This document shows, in pieces, positions 52,924-62,807 of a stretch of DNA of 64,000 bases. The translations under genes and the position numbers were made by a program. Position 1 is the first letter of the stretch, and the number at the start of each line of letters is the position of its first letter. Source of the stretch: M3007 sp037445225 (lineage in GTDB: Bacteria; Bacteroidota; Bacteroidia; Chitinophagales; Saprospiraceae); the NCBI GenBank assembly GCA_037445225.1, contig JBBIKW010000018.1, forward strand, positions 1-64,000, in the 5' to 3' direction. The notes beneath the pieces were generated by a model. It saw nothing but the letters and a program-made list of their open reading frames with translations, was not told where the DNA came from and searched no databases.

Positions 52924-54357
52924 TCAAACGATTTCACCCAAAAGGGTGGCGCTGGTGGCGTCGTGGATGCGCACGTGAACGTAGTCGCCCGGTCGATAGC
53001 CTTCTTTTTTGGGGAAAACAACCATCTTATTTTGGCTGTTGCGGCCGCAAAAGTCGCGGTCGGATCGGCGCGAGTCGCCTTCGATCAGCACTTCAAACGT
53101 CTTGCCGATGTCGGCTTGGTTATGGCGCAGGCTGACAGCCGTCTGTAGGCGGATGATTTCGTTGAGGCGCCGCTTCTTGACGGCCTCAGGTACGTCGTCT
53201 TTGAGCTTGCGCGCCGCCAGTGTGCCGGGGCGCTCCGAATAAGCAAACATATACGACATCGAAAAGTTGGCCCATTCGATGAGGCTGAGCGTGTCGCGGT
53301 GTTCTTCTTCGGTCTCGCTGCAAAAGCCGGCGATGATGTCGCTCGACACGGCGGCATCGGGCAAGATGCGGCGGATAGCCCGTATGCGCTCTTCATACCA
53401 GGGCCGGTCGTAGGTGCGGTTCATCAACGCCAGGATGCGGCTGTTGCCCGATTGAACGGGCAGATGGATGTACTTACAGATGTTGTCGTAGCGCGCCATC
53501 GTGTAGAGCACCTCATCCGTCATGTCTTTGGGATGGCTGGTGCTAAAGCGCACGCGCAGGCGCGGGTGGATGCGCGCGACCATTTCCAAAAGATGGGCAA
53601 AGCGGACTTCTTGGCCCGTTTCCGGATTTTGCCAGCGATAGGAGTCCACATTTTGCCCTAACAGCGTCACCTCCCGATAACCGCGCTCGAAGAGGTCTTG
53701 TGCTTCGGCCACAATGCTGAAGGGGTCGCGCGAGCGCTCGCGGCCGCGCGTGAACGGCACTACGCAAAAGGAGCACATGTTATCGCAACCGCGCATGATC
53801 GAGATGAAGGCAGTCACGCCATTGCTGTCTAAGCGCACCGGACTAATGTCGGCATAGGTCTCCTCTCGGCTGAGCAACACGTTGACCATGCGCTGCCCAC
53901 TCTCGGCGCCCTCTATAAGGCGTGGTAGGTCGCGATAGGCGTCCGGACCAACGACCAGGTCCACTAGCTTTTCTTCCTCTAAGAAGCGCTTTTTAAGTCG
54001 CTCTGCCATACAGCCCAAGACGCCGACGAGGGTGCCGGGGCGCTCCTTTTTGACGGCTTCAAAAATGCGCAGGCGCTTGCGCACCGTCTCCTCGGCCTTT
54101 TCCCGAATCGAGCAAGTGTTAATAAGAATGAGGTCGCTCTCCTCTAAATGGCGCGTCGGCACGTAGCCCACCTCATGCAAGATGGAAGCGACGATCTCCG
54201 AGTCGCTGAAATTCATTTGGCAGCCGTAACTCTCTATGTAGAAGCGGCGCGCCCCCGCTGGAGCGGCCTCAGCCCAGCTTTCTCGGTACAACACGCTGCC
54301 TTGGCGTGTTTCGTCTATCGCTTTCAGACCCTCCGTAACCAAGTGCTCTTCGCGCAT
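52924..54357 (-). CDS. miaB: tRNA-2-methylthio-N6-dimethylallyladenosine synthase MiaB
   Basis: 477 residues from the ATG at 54357 (MREEHLVTEGLKAIDETRQG); the frame extends 21 codons further, but that part spans the TACCTTTG promoter element. Domains: UPF0004 (FYIESYGCQMNFSDSEIV, first Fe-S cluster cysteines), radical SAM with CxxxCxxC in RGCDNMCSFCVVPFTRGRE, and a C-terminal TRAM domain (GYRPGDYVHVRIHDATSATLLGEIV). It adds the methylthio group to i6A37 in tRNAs. First gene of the miaB - sigma-54 activator - thioredoxin-like set. Confidence 0.96.
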   Translation of the reverse strand: MREEHLVTEGLKAIDETRQGSVLYRESWAEAAPAGARRFYIESYGCQMNFSDSEIVASILHEVGYVPTRHLEESDLILINTCSIREKAEETVRKRLRIFEAVKKERPGTLVGVLGCMAERLKKRFLEEEKLVDLVVGPDAYRDLPRLIEGAESGQRMVNVLLSREETYADISPVRLDSNGVTAFISIMRGCDNMCSFCVVPFTRGRERSRDPFSIVAEAQDLFERGYREVTLLGQNVDSYRWQNPETGQEVRFAHLLEMVARIHPRLRVRFSTSHPKDMTDEVLYTMARYDNICKYIHLPVQSGNSRILALMNRTYDRPWYEERIRAIRRILPDAAVSSDIIAGFCSETEEEHRDTLSLIEWANFSMSYMFAYSERPGTLAARKLKDDVPEAVKKRRLNEIIRLQTAVSLRHNQADIGKTFEVLIEGDSRRSDRDFCGRNSQNKMVVFPKKEGYRPGDYVHVRIHDATSATLLGEIV

Positions 54358-54385
54358 AAGGACTCGTGCAGTAGTTTTTGCCCCG

Positions 54386-54393
54386 CAAAGGTA
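54386..54393 (-). promoter_or_regulatory. -7 element TACCTTTG for miaB
   Basis: Exact match on the minus strand, 28 bases upstream of the ATG at 54357; it argues against the upstream open frame as coding. Confidence 0.6.
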
Positions 54394-54465
54394 AGGGATT
54401 TGGCGAGCAAAAAATGACAAAATGGCAGCGCGAAGAAAAAGGCCCCGCTCCCTTTGATAGTGATC

Positions 54466-57400
54466 TCAGCGCGCCACCGTGAGGTCGCCCGCCCGGATTT
54501 CGGTAGTGCCGTCTACATATTCGAGCTCGATGACGTAGGCATACACCCCAGGAGCCGCCTCCCGACCGCGCCAACGGCCGTCCCAGCCAAGTGCCGGGTT
54601 GTTGGGCGGTACATCGAGCCGTTCGAACACGCACTCGCCCCATCGATCGTAAATGCGCATATATCGCAGGCGAACTATCTCTGGTCCCGCCGAAACGAAA
54701 AAGGCGCCATTAGCAGCGGAGCCCACCTGCATGACGTTGGGTATGTACACGCGCGGCTCGCGCAGCACCGCAATCGTGATCCGGTCTTCGGCGATGCAGC
54801 CGCTAGTGTCGCGCACTTGAATCAGGTATTGCGTAGTGCGACCAGGCTGTGCTATAGTCGTCAGCTGTTCGGGCGCCTTCAGCCCTGTCGTCGGCGTCCA
54901 AAAGAAGGTATCTACGGGAGCGCCGGCCGTCAGCGCCTCCAACCGGACGCTATCGCCCAAGTAGATCGTCGTGTCGGGCCCTAAGACGACAACGAGTTCC
55001 GGTGGGTCGAGCAAGAGAACGCCTTGACTGCTCTCGCAGCCGTTAGCATCGATCACCTCCACCGTATAGGTTCCGGCAGCTAACCCCTGAAACCTTACCG
55101 GTAGCGTCGTCACCACCTGGGCCGGGCCGCCATTCAGCCCTACGGCGTAAGGCCCTAAGCCTCCCTGGATGCTGGTAACTGCGAGACTTCCGTTGCGTTG
55201 GCCAAAGCAGCGGGGCGACTCGATAGCGATTTGAATATCCGTGCGGGGCGGCTCGCTCAAGGTAAAGCTGTCGCGATAGGTACATCCTACGGAGTCCGTC
55301 AGCGTTACGGAATAGGTACCTGCTCCCACACCGCTCAGCGCCGGCGCTGAAGTGTTGTTGCTCCACAATATAGCGATGGGCGGTGTGCCTCCGCTTATCT
55401 GGAGCGTTACGGAGCCGTCGGCTTCGCCCGCACAGCTGACGTTGTGCCCATTGCCGTAATCGGATAAGGTCGCCGTGACAATAATGGGCGGCGACACCGA
55501 AACCGTAATGCCCGGTCCGATACTCTGCGGGCAGATATTACCCTGAACGACAAGGGTACTGATGGTGTAAGTCGTCGTTGCCGTTAGGCTGACGCGCAGG
55601 GTGGTGTCGCCCGTAAGGCCGTCGAGCTGTAGGGGCGATACTCCTCCCGACAAGGTGACATTATACGAAGTGCCGCCGCTGAGTTGCAGGGTCAGCCGGA
55701 CGGAGTCGCCCCGGCAGACGGTGGAGGGCACTGCGCTGAGGGCCGCTGTTGGCCCGTTCTGGACGTCAATGCGATACGTACCGCTGGTGGTACCGGTACA
55801 GAATCGATCTTGAACCGATACAAGCGCAAATACTTGGTTTTGCTGGACGTTGTTGCTGCTGATGGTAAAGGTATTTTGTGGAGCCGCCACGGCGTTTTGC
55901 GGCACGCCGTTGATGCTGTATACAAATTGGAAGGGCGCTGTTCCAGTGAACTGCACTTGGAAAAGGGCGTTGCTATTAACACACACGGTAGTGTCGCCCG
56001 AGATGGTCGCCGTAGGGCGGTCGTGAAAAACGACGGGAACAGGCGGCGATACAGACAGACATGGGCTGAGCGGGTCTACGGTGCCGTTAGCGGAGGGCAG
56101 GCCCGCCACCGCAGAGATGTAGTACGTCGTCTCGGTCTGCATACCGGCTTGAAACCCAAAGACTGGAGTATGGCTGGTCGAAATGGTGCTTGCAGGCAAG
56201 GCGTTCGGATCCGAATAGAGAATGTACTGCAATATTTCTCCCGGCGCCAACACAGTGCCGATAGCGGGTAGAGCCCGAGCGGAGTCGGGTAAGCACACGT
56301 CTATAGATGACACGGGAATCAACCCGGCCTTCGTGATACAGCTACATGTCGCGCTGCCCTGTGTTGAAGCGGTACATCCATCGGGTGAGCTAACGGTCGC
56401 GTCGAACGTCGCTCCGCTGTTGAGCGGCTCCGAGGTAAAGGTGTTGCCGGAAAAGGTGCCGTTAAGGCCGGTAATCGTTGGATTGACAACGCCCGACACT
56501 TCAAAGGTTACGGTATAAGTAAGAGTAGCCGGATTGCAGTTGGTAGACACGTTGGCAATGACTGGTACCGGGTTTACCGTAACGGTGGCGCTGCCGGTAG
56601 CATCTGCCGGACACCCGTTGGCCATAGCGCTTACCAAGGTATAGGTACTCGTAGCGGTAGGTTTGACCATCAGTTCAAACGGCGAGGCGAGCGCATCAAT
56701 GGGCGGTTGATTGACGCCGTTTACTTCGTAGATGGCATTAAAGGGCGGATTGCCCGTGAAAGAAAAGGTCAGCGTTGTCGAGTCCCCTGCGCAGATGTTG
56801 AGATCGCCGCTCAGACTTGCCGTAGCAGCAGGCTGCCAAACGACCGAAGAGCCCACCGATATCGAGGCGCATGGGTGGTTCAAGTCGATGCCCGTGGCAG
56901 CATTCGGAATACCGGCCAGAGCAAAGATGTAATACGTGGTGCCCGGAGTCATCGTCGCCGGGTCGAAGGCGAACGTCGGCGTATTGCTCAGATCCAAAAT
57001 GGTCCACGTTGCCGGCGTGTTGGTCGTCACCAAAGCGTAGAGCAGTGTGTCGATGGGCCCGAGCGATGTGCCAACCGCAGCAGATGCCGAGGCAATTTCT
57101 CCCGCACAAAGCACGAGCGGCGTCTGGTCCATGACGCCTGCATCGGTAACGCAGGGACAAGTAGCCGTGCCGCTGACCGTGTCGCTTCCACATTGCCACT
57201 GGTCTCGCGCCACGATAAAGTAATCGAACGGCGGAGGCGTAGGATCGCTGGTGTAGCGCCCTGTGACGGAGTTATAGTTGCCGCCCAACAGCCCGGTAAA
57301 AACTATCGAGCCGAGTTCGCCTTGGATGACATCTAACTCGAGGACGAAAGTCAAGTTATCGGGCGCACAAGTAATGACTACACTGTCCAGAACAACCGGC

Positions 57401-60400
57401 GGATGCACCGTGACATTGGCCGTGCCGGAGGCTGTGCCCGGGCATTCGGCGTTGGAAATCGACACCAGTTGGAAGGTGGCGTTTTCCTGGAGGGTAGCGC
57501 TCAATGTAAAGTTCGTCTGAGCTGCGGCGGCGGTCTGCGGCTGTCCGTTGAGGGTGTATGCTAAGGTAAAGGGCGGCGTACCCGACAGCGACACGGGGAT
57601 GAGCACTGTCCCGCCTGGACACACGTCGTAATTGCCCGAAATGGTAGCCGTTGGTTTGGCGCGCCAAATAACCGGAGCGCCTGCCTTCACCGACAGGCAA
57701 GGATCGTTCAGATTGATGCCTTGCGGGCCACCCTTATTGCCTGCTACAGGCGAGAGGTAATAGGGTGTATTGATACTCATAGTGTTGGAGTCGAATACAA
57801 ATACCGGCTGAGGCGCTATGGCGACAATGGTGCCCAATACCTCTGTGGGACTGGTGTGCAACACAAATACAAGCGTGTCTTCGATTTCGAGCTCCTCTAA
57901 GCCCAAGAACGCGCCAAACAGCGTGTCGCCCACGCAACCCGTGAGCGCAGCCGTATCGATCCGGCCCGCATCCGTCAGACAAAAACATTGAGATAGGCCC
58001 TGAATAGGGTGCGGCTCGCAGCTGTTAGCATCGTTCAACAGTAAATTATAGGGGTCGTTGAGCGGTATGGGTACACTAGTGAAGCGATTTCCTACAAAAC
58101 TTCCGCCTACGCCCAATACAGAGAACGGAGGAGTCCCCACCGCATCGAACGCTACAGTATATGTCTGGTCTACCAGATTGCATTGGATCAGGATGTTTTC
58201 GGCTTGAGGTGGATAATTTACAAAAACGGTAGCCTCTCCTATGACAGTCCCCGTGCATCCGGGCGACTCTACGCTGATGAGTCGATAATGAGTGGTGGTG
58301 TCTACATTGACCGGAATGAGGTAGGGATCGTCAAAGGTCTCTACGACAGGTTGCACCACGCCATCGATGGCGTATTCCAATAGGAAGGGGCCGCTTCCGG
58401 TAAAATCCACCACCAAGAACGTATCGGCGTTTTCGCATACCGTGATGTCGCCCGCCAGCAGGGCGGTGGACGGCGTAAATACGGCTACCAGGGCCACTCC
58501 AGAGACTGTGCCCGGGCAAGGGCCTCCGTTGCTGACGCTGACCAACTCGTAAAAGGTGCCAATAGGCGGATTGACAGGGATCACTAACGGATTATCGGTG
58601 GTCGTTATAGGCGGCTGTTCGACGCCATTAGCTTGGTAAACGACCGTGTAGGGCCCGGGGCCAGTGAAGTCGATAGTGATCGTCGTGCCGGTGCCATCTC
58701 GGCAGATTTGTCCGCCACCAGATATAGAGGCGGTGAGCGGAGGCAGCACGTTCACTGTGGCCGAGCCGGATACAGAACCCGCACAGCCGTTGGAAGTAAC
58801 GCTCACCAACACATATAGCGAGGTGTCGGAAGGCGATACTCGCAAGACTTTGGACGCGCCAAAAGCGGTATCAGGAGGCTGGGCTACGCCGTTGATGTTA
58901 TATGTAAAAATAAAAGGCGGAGTGCCGGTAAAAGAAAAGGTCAAGTCAAGGGAGTCGCCCCGACATATGGTGCCGCCGCCAGAGAGGTTAGCTGTTGGCG
59001 GGTTACCCACCTGCGTCACCAATGTATCGCCTGATAGCGCCGTGCACAAACTATCGGATAGGAAAAAGATCCGATACACCGTAGTGCCTAAGGGCGGGGT
59101 AATGGGTATGCGCAGTAATGTATCGGACGTAGTAATAAGCGGCACCGTATCCGCCTTCATCGTGTCTGTCTTGACAGAATACTGCAGTTGAAAAGGAGGT
59201 ATTCCAGTTATCCGAATGCGCAAGGTATCGGTTTGGCCTGCGCACAGGTTGAGCGTGTCGTTGAGAAACGTCGCTTTTGGCGCCGTAAGCGCAAAGACCG
59301 TGTCGCGCCCGGTCGGTATACCAATGCAGCTGTCGGCCATCACGCTTTCCAATTGGAAGATGTTCCGCCCTGGCGCGAGCGGAGGCGTCAAAAAGACGTG
59401 TGGGTTGTTGTTCGTGGTGATGGGTGGTTGATTGACGCCGTTTATCGAATACACGAACGAATACGGAGGATTACTGGTAGAGAACTGCACCTGTAGGTTG
59501 ACGCGTTCGCCAGCGCAGACGGTGTCCGGGCTTACCAGTGTCATCGTGCAGGAGGGTGCTCCAGTCACGACTGCCAAGGCGCTAGTGTTGGGCCCTTTGC
59601 AAAACGCGTCCTCCAGTGCCTGAAGGGTGTAAGTGGTCGTAGTGGTTGGAGAAATGGGAAAGACCCAGGGAGACTCGCTTGCGGTAAAGGTGCCGAGCAG
59701 GCTGCTCCCAGCTAACAAGTTGAACGTCCAAGGCGCTTGCCCGCTCAATTGCACGAATAGCTGCACCGACTTGCCGGGGCAAACCGTCGGAATCGGGTTG
59801 ATAGACGCCTGAGGAGGGGCGTGCACCGTGACGGTCGTCTGATTGGGCAAGTTGCACAGCGCCGTCGTAAACGTCAGCAAATAGGGCCCTAACATGCCTA
59901 CTGGGTTGAAAAACACGCCGTTGACGCCGGGCCCCGACCAAGTGCCGTTAGGTACTACTGGGTCTTGCAGTTGCGTCAGGTCGAAAAGTCCACCGTTTTG
60001 GCAGATATCCGCCGTGCCTAAGTTGGGCTGTGGACACACTACGTTGAAAGACATATAGTTAGTAAACGTAGGGTTGCAACCCGGCGGTAACGGCTCTACG
60101 ATGCCTACCACCCAGAACGGGCCGTTGTTGCACATGTCCTGCGTTACGGTAGCGGTGTAGGGAGGAATTTGGATTGGGCTGCTTCCTCCTCCACCGCCGC
60201 CGCCTCCGGGAACGCTGGGAAATCCGCAACCGGCATTGCCGTAAAAGTTCGGAAAACCCGCATCGGTAACGAAAGCCCCATCCCCACCTACCAACTGGGC
60301 CGTGTTGTATGTCGTGCTCCAAGAGCAGCCGCAACTCAGCCCAAAGGTCACGGTCTGAGCACCTCCTGTATTTGGGAAAGCCTCCCCACTGCGCGTGCAG

Positions 60401-61095
60401 CCGTTTTGCATCACGTAGATTACCGGCGACAGCGGACATAGGCTCCCAAAGTTATAGTTGTAGTCGTAACCCGCACTGGTGAATACCACCACGGGTACGC
60501 CTGGCGGAACGGACTCTCCCGGTCCAGCGCCGATGACTACAGCATTGGTGCAAATAGACTGAATGCTGGCAATAGCGTTGGCGCTGGGCTCTTGCCACGA
60601 ACAACCGCCGCCAATGTCTGCGTCGCCTGCACTGTTGTTGGGAAAGGTTAGCGTAGCATCGTCTACATAGAAGCCGCTGCCCGACCACAAGGCCATCATC
60701 TCGTTGTTTTGCTCCGTGCCGCAGGCATTGACGAACAGCGCCAAGGTCATAGGACAACCATTGCACGCGTTGGGCGGAGTACTGCGTACCTCGGAACACC
60801 CTAACAAGGTACCTTCGCCATTATAAGGGTTGAAGTTGGACGTCGTGCCGTAGTACCAGTTGATGCAGATGCCGGGCTGTAGTCCTGTGCCCGTGGCTTG
60901 CAAGGTGAATTGGTCGCCCGGGCACAGGGTGCAGGGCGTCAACCCGGGGCGGCAGCTATTCGAGGTGAACGTGGCGTTTTGGCCCAACATTGGGCAAGGC
61001 TGCGCGTTTGCTGAAGTATAGCAAAGCCAACAGGCAATACCGAGGGTGAAAAAGCGTAGAAAAACCATTTCCGAAGCCGTACATCTCTTGTTCAT
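54466..61095 (-). CDS. Giant surface protein (2209 residues) with gliding motility-associated C-terminal domain
   Basis: Start at the ATG at 61095, giving a signal peptide that ends near TSANAQPCP; a TTG 14 codons upstream is less likely. Residues about 30-320 form a Cys-rich N-terminal region containing a lamin-tail-like segment (LFVNACGTEQNNEMMALWSGSG... GVPVVVFTSAGYDYNY) and end in a run of eight Gly. Then come about 20 Ig/PKD-like units, many with the pattern CxGDSxxLxFSFTGxPPF, interspersed with units CVTDAGxxD. SprB-like repeats occur near 1950-2080. The C-terminus (VYIPNVMQVGS... YDRWGECVFER... GWDGRWRGREAAPGVYAYVIEL... GDLTVAR) is the gliding motility-associated CTD, a type B T9SS sorting signal. 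Predicted long adhesive surface filament. Ligand unknown. Confidence 0.93.
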   Translation of the reverse strand: MNKRCTASEMVFLRFFTLGIACWLCYTSANAQPCPMLGQNATFTSNSCRPGLTPCTLCPGDQFTLQATGTGLQPGICINWYYGTTSNFNPYNGEGTLLGCSEVRSTPPNACNGCPMTLALFVNACGTEQNNEMMALWSGSGFYVDDATLTFPNNSAGDADIGGGCSWQEPSANAIASIQSICTNAVVIGAGPGESVPPGVPVVVFTSAGYDYNYNFGSLCPLSPVIYVMQNGCTRSGEAFPNTGGAQTVTFGLSCGCSWSTTYNTAQLVGGDGAFVTDAGFPNFYGNAGCGFPSVPGGGGGGGGSSPIQIPPYTATVTQDMCNNGPFWVVGIVEPLPPGCNPTFTNYMSFNVVCPQPNLGTADICQNGGLFDLTQLQDPVVPNGTWSGPGVNGVFFNPVGMLGPYLLTFTTALCNLPNQTTVTVHAPPQASINPIPTVCPGKSVQLFVQLSGQAPWTFNLLAGSSLLGTFTASESPWVFPISPTTTTTYTLQALEDAFCKGPNTSALAVVTGAPSCTMTLVSPDTVCAGERVNLQVQFSTSNPPYSFVYSINGVNQPPITTNNNPHVFLTPPLAPGRNIFQLESVMADSCIGIPTGRDTVFALTAPKATFLNDTLNLCAGQTDTLRIRITGIPPFQLQYSVKTDTMKADTVPLITTSDTLLRIPITPPLGTTVYRIFFLSDSLCTALSGDTLVTQVGNPPTANLSGGGTICRGDSLDLTFSFTGTPPFIFTYNINGVAQPPDTAFGASKVLRVSPSDTSLYVLVSVTSNGCAGSVSGSATVNVLPPLTASISGGGQICRDGTGTTITIDFTGPGPYTVVYQANGVEQPPITTTDNPLVIPVNPPIGTFYELVSVSNGGPCPGTVSGVALVAVFTPSTALLAGDITVCENADTFLVVDFTGSGPFLLEYAIDGVVQPVVETFDDPYLIPVNVDTTTHYRLISVESPGCTGTVIGEATVFVNYPPQAENILIQCNLVDQTYTVAFDAVGTPPFSVLGVGGSFVGNRFTSVPIPLNDPYNLLLNDANSCEPHPIQGLSQCFCLTDAGRIDTAALTGCVGDTLFGAFLGLEELEIEDTLVFVLHTSPTEVLGTIVAIAPQPVFVFDSNTMSINTPYYLSPVAGNKGGPQGINLNDPCLSVKAGAPVIWRAKPTATISGNYDVCPGGTVLIPVSLSGTPPFTLAYTLNGQPQTAAAAQTNFTLSATLQENATFQLVSISNAECPGTASGTANVTVHPPVVLDSVVITCAPDNLTFVLELDVIQGELGSIVFTGLLGGNYNSVTGRYTSDPTPPPFDYFIVARDQWQCGSDTVSGTATCPCVTDAGVMDQTPLVLCAGEIASASAAVGTSLGPIDTLLYALVTTNTPATWTILDLSNTPTFAFDPATMTPGTTYYIFALAGIPNAATGIDLNHPCASISVGSSVVWQPAATASLSGDLNICAGDSTTLTFSFTGNPPFNAIYEVNGVNQPPIDALASPFELMVKPTATSTYTLVSAMANGCPADATGSATVTVNPVPVIANVSTNCNPATLTYTVTFEVSGVVNPTITGLNGTFSGNTFTSEPLNSGATFDATVSSPDGCTASTQGSATCSCITKAGLIPVSSIDVCLPDSARALPAIGTVLAPGEILQYILYSDPNALPASTISTSHTPVFGFQAGMQTETTYYISAVAGLPSANGTVDPLSPCLSVSPPVPVVFHDRPTATISGDTTVCVNSNALFQVQFTGTAPFQFVYSINGVPQNAVAAPQNTFTISSNNVQQNQVFALVSVQDRFCTGTTSGTYRIDVQNGPTAALSAVPSTVCRGDSVRLTLQLSGGTSYNVTLSGGVSPLQLDGLTGDTTLRVSLTATTTYTISTLVVQGNICPQSIGPGITVSVSPPIIVTATLSDYGNGHNVSCAGEADGSVTLQISGGTPPIAILWSNNTSAPALSGVGAGTYSVTLTDSVGCTYRDSFTLSEPPRTDIQIAIESPRCFGQRNGSLAVTSIQGGLGPYAVGLNGGPAQVVTTLPVRFQGLAAGTYTVEVIDANGCESSQGVLLLDPPELVVVLGPDTTIYLGDSVRLEALTAGAPVDTFFWTPTTGLKAPEQLTTIAQPGRTTQYLIQVRDTSGCIAEDRITIAVLREPRVYIPNVMQVGSAANGAFFVSAGPEIVRLRYMRIYDRWGECVFERLDVPPNNPALGWDGRWRGREAAPGVYAYVIELEYVDGTTEIRAGDLTVAR

Positions 61096-61166
61096 GGGAG
61101 GTCCGTCTTTGATTATGGAAAAAATATTGTCCAACAAAGTTGCCGTGCGCGAAGGTAGGGCGTACC

Positions 61167-61174
61167 TAATTTTG
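61167..61174 (+). promoter_or_regulatory. -7 element TAATTTTG for the YggS gene
   Basis: Exact TAnnTTTG match, 24 bases upstream of the ATG at 61199. Confidence 0.5.
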
Positions 61175-61198
61175 GCCGCTTAAAATTAACAGGTCGAC

Positions 61199-61852
61199 AT
61201 GCTGGAAGAGCTGTTAAAAAAACTAACGCTCCACGGAGTGCGCCTAATCGCGGTATCGAAGACCCATCCGCCCGAGCGCATCCTCGAACTGTACTGCATG
61301 GGGCAACGCGACTTTGGCGAGAACCGCGTACAAGAGCTCATGGCTAAAGCGCCGCATTTACCGGCGGACATCCGTTGGCACCTCATCGGTCACCTACAGA
61401 CCAACAAAGTGCGCTATATCGCGCCTTTTATCCATATGATACACTCAGTGGACAGTTTGCGGCTTTTAGAAGAAATCGACAAGCGAGCAGCCCAATCTAA
61501 TCGCGTGATAGATTGCCTGTTGCAGTTTCATATTGCCCAAGAAACCAGCAAGTTTGGCCTTACCGAGGCGGAAGCTTGCGCACTTTTGGAGAGCCCACGG
61601 TACCGTACCCTGCAGCACGTGCGCATCTGTGGCGTGATGGGCATGGCTACCTTCACCGACGACGCCCAGCAAATTCGAGCTGAGTTCCGCCATCTGTCCA
61701 GCATCTTCAAGCGCCTAAAACGGGCCTATTTTGCCAATGCCCCGCATTTCCGAGAGCGCTCTATGGGCATGTCTTCCGACTGGGAGATAGCGGTCGAAGA
61801 AGGCAGCACCATGGTGCGCATCGGAAGTTTGCTCTTCGGCGCGCGCCAATAA
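61199..61852 (+). CDS. yggS: YggS-family pyridoxal phosphate homeostasis protein (PLPBP)
   Basis: 217 residues, slightly short because the N-terminal helix is compact. PLP-binding Lys21 in LIAVSKTHPPE, then DFGENRVQELMAK, WHLIGHLQTNKVR, HSVDSLRLLEEID, ETSKFGL, GVMGMATFTDD, and the phosphate-binding region SMGMSSDWEIAVEEGSTMVRIGSLLFG. Single-domain fold type III PLP protein without catalytic activity, which controls the PLP pool. Convergent with the TIR gene, 10 bases between stops. Confidence 0.95.
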   Translation: MLEELLKKLTLHGVRLIAVSKTHPPERILELYCMGQRDFGENRVQELMAKAPHLPADIRWHLIGHLQTNKVRYIAPFIHMIHSVDSLRLLEEIDKRAAQSNRVIDCLLQFHIAQETSKFGLTEAEACALLESPRYRTLQHVRICGVMGMATFTDDAQQIRAEFRHLSSIFKRLKRAYFANAPHFRERSMGMSSDWEIAVEEGSTMVRIGSLLFGARQ

Positions 61853-61862
61853 AAAGGTAATC

Positions 61863-62657
61863 TCATGTCCCTTTTCTGAGGGTATCCAGCACCCGCTTCA
61901 TGCTGCGTTCGAACGCTTGCTCCGAAATATCCAAGGCCAACACGCTGTTTAGCCGGTCCACGATGCGGCCCAAGTTGCTCTGCAGCTCGTACAGCCGGGC
62001 GCGCTTAGCCTCAAAAGCGCGGGCGTCGCCGCCTAAATGGCGCAGCTGCTCGATTTTAGCGTCCAACGCTGCAATCTGCTGTCGAAGCGTCTTCTGTGCT
62101 TCGATTTGAAAATCAATATCGAAAGCCGAACGGTCTAAGCGCAGCGGAATGAACTGCTTGTCGGACAGCCAAACTGCGTATAAGGCAGCAGCGCTTTCTT
62201 GGCCCACCCATCCCGATAGGAGACTCTGAGCGGAAACGATGGATATTACCGCATCGCAAGCGCGCACCGACTGCTGAATAAACGCCCAGATGTCCATCCC
62301 TGCCGGCATGTTGTCTTCGTCCATGATCACGCGTATGCCGTGTTGTTTGAGGAAATCGCGCACGCGCCGGGCCGTCACCGCATCGGCATGGTTGTACGAG
62401 ATAAATACGGTCGGCGCTGACGGCGTAGGAATAGGAGAAGTAGCCTGTTCTGGCGCGAATTCTACTGCAGCGGCGTTGATGCGGGCCATCTCGCGCCGAA
62501 AATCATCGGTATCCAACATGCCGCTGTGATATTCCCGATTGGCTTGGCGGTAGCGGGCCATCAACAAGGTGGCCTCGTTGGGCTTAACCGTTGCCAACAA
62601 TTCCAAGGCCTCTTCCGTTTTTCCTTCGGCGATGAGCGAGCGAATTTGATTTTTCAT
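61863..62657 (-). CDS. EAD11 - TIR domain conflict-system protein
   Basis: 264 residues, no signal peptide. Residues 1-67 look like effector-associated domain 11 (EAD11): KNQIRSLIAEGKTEEALELL, YRQANREYHSGMLDTDDF, REMARINAAAVEF. A Pro-rich linker (68-82) leads to a TIR domain (83 to about 190) starting TVFISYNHADAVTARRVRDF, with HGIRVIMDEDNMPAGMDIW and SGWVGQES, where Glu154 is at the position of the catalytic Glu of NAD-cleaving TIRs. A Lys/Arg/Glu-rich coiled coil (about 185-235) and a short helix finish the chain. EADs are adaptor domains that recruit effectors in predicted bacterial immunity or programmed-death systems (known from computational work by Aravind and colleagues). The recruiting partner with a matching EAD11 is not in the window. 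Confidence 0.85.
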   Translation of the reverse strand: MKNQIRSLIAEGKTEEALELLATVKPNEATLLMARYRQANREYHSGMLDTDDFRREMARINAAAVEFAPEQATSPIPTPSAPTVFISYNHADAVTARRVRDFLKQHGIRVIMDEDNMPAGMDIWAFIQQSVRACDAVISIVSAQSLLSGWVGQESAAALYAVWLSDKQFIPLRLDRSAFDIDFQIEAQKTLRQQIAALDAKIEQLRHLGGDARAFEAKRARLYELQSNLGRIVDRLNSVLALDISEQAFERSMKRVLDTLRKGT

Positions 62658-62679
62658 CTACTGCGCGCGGTGGAACGCT

Positions 62680-62687
62680 CAAAGGTA
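62680..62687 (-). promoter_or_regulatory. -7 element TACCTTTG for the EAD11-TIR gene
   Basis: Exact match on the minus strand, 22 bases upstream of the ATG at 62657. With the terminator at 62746-62783 upstream it makes the TIR gene an independent unit. Confidence 0.6.
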
Positions 62688-62745
62688 ACGCAATTGGAGG
62701 CAAAATGTATTTTGGGAAAAACCTCAACCATGCTGGCGATGGCCT

Positions 62746-62783
62746 AAAAAGACGAAACCTACCCTTAAGGTCGGATAGGTCTC
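62746..62783 (-). terminator. Rho-independent terminator after the partial gliding-CTD gene
   Basis: On the minus strand GAGACCTATCC pairs with GGGTAGGTTTC (11 bp including two G-T pairs) around an 8-base loop, followed by GTCTTTTT. It separates the gliding-CTD gene from the TIR gene. Confidence 0.85.
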
Positions 62784-62807
62784 GCCGATGTTCGCCAAGC
62801 AGTAGCG

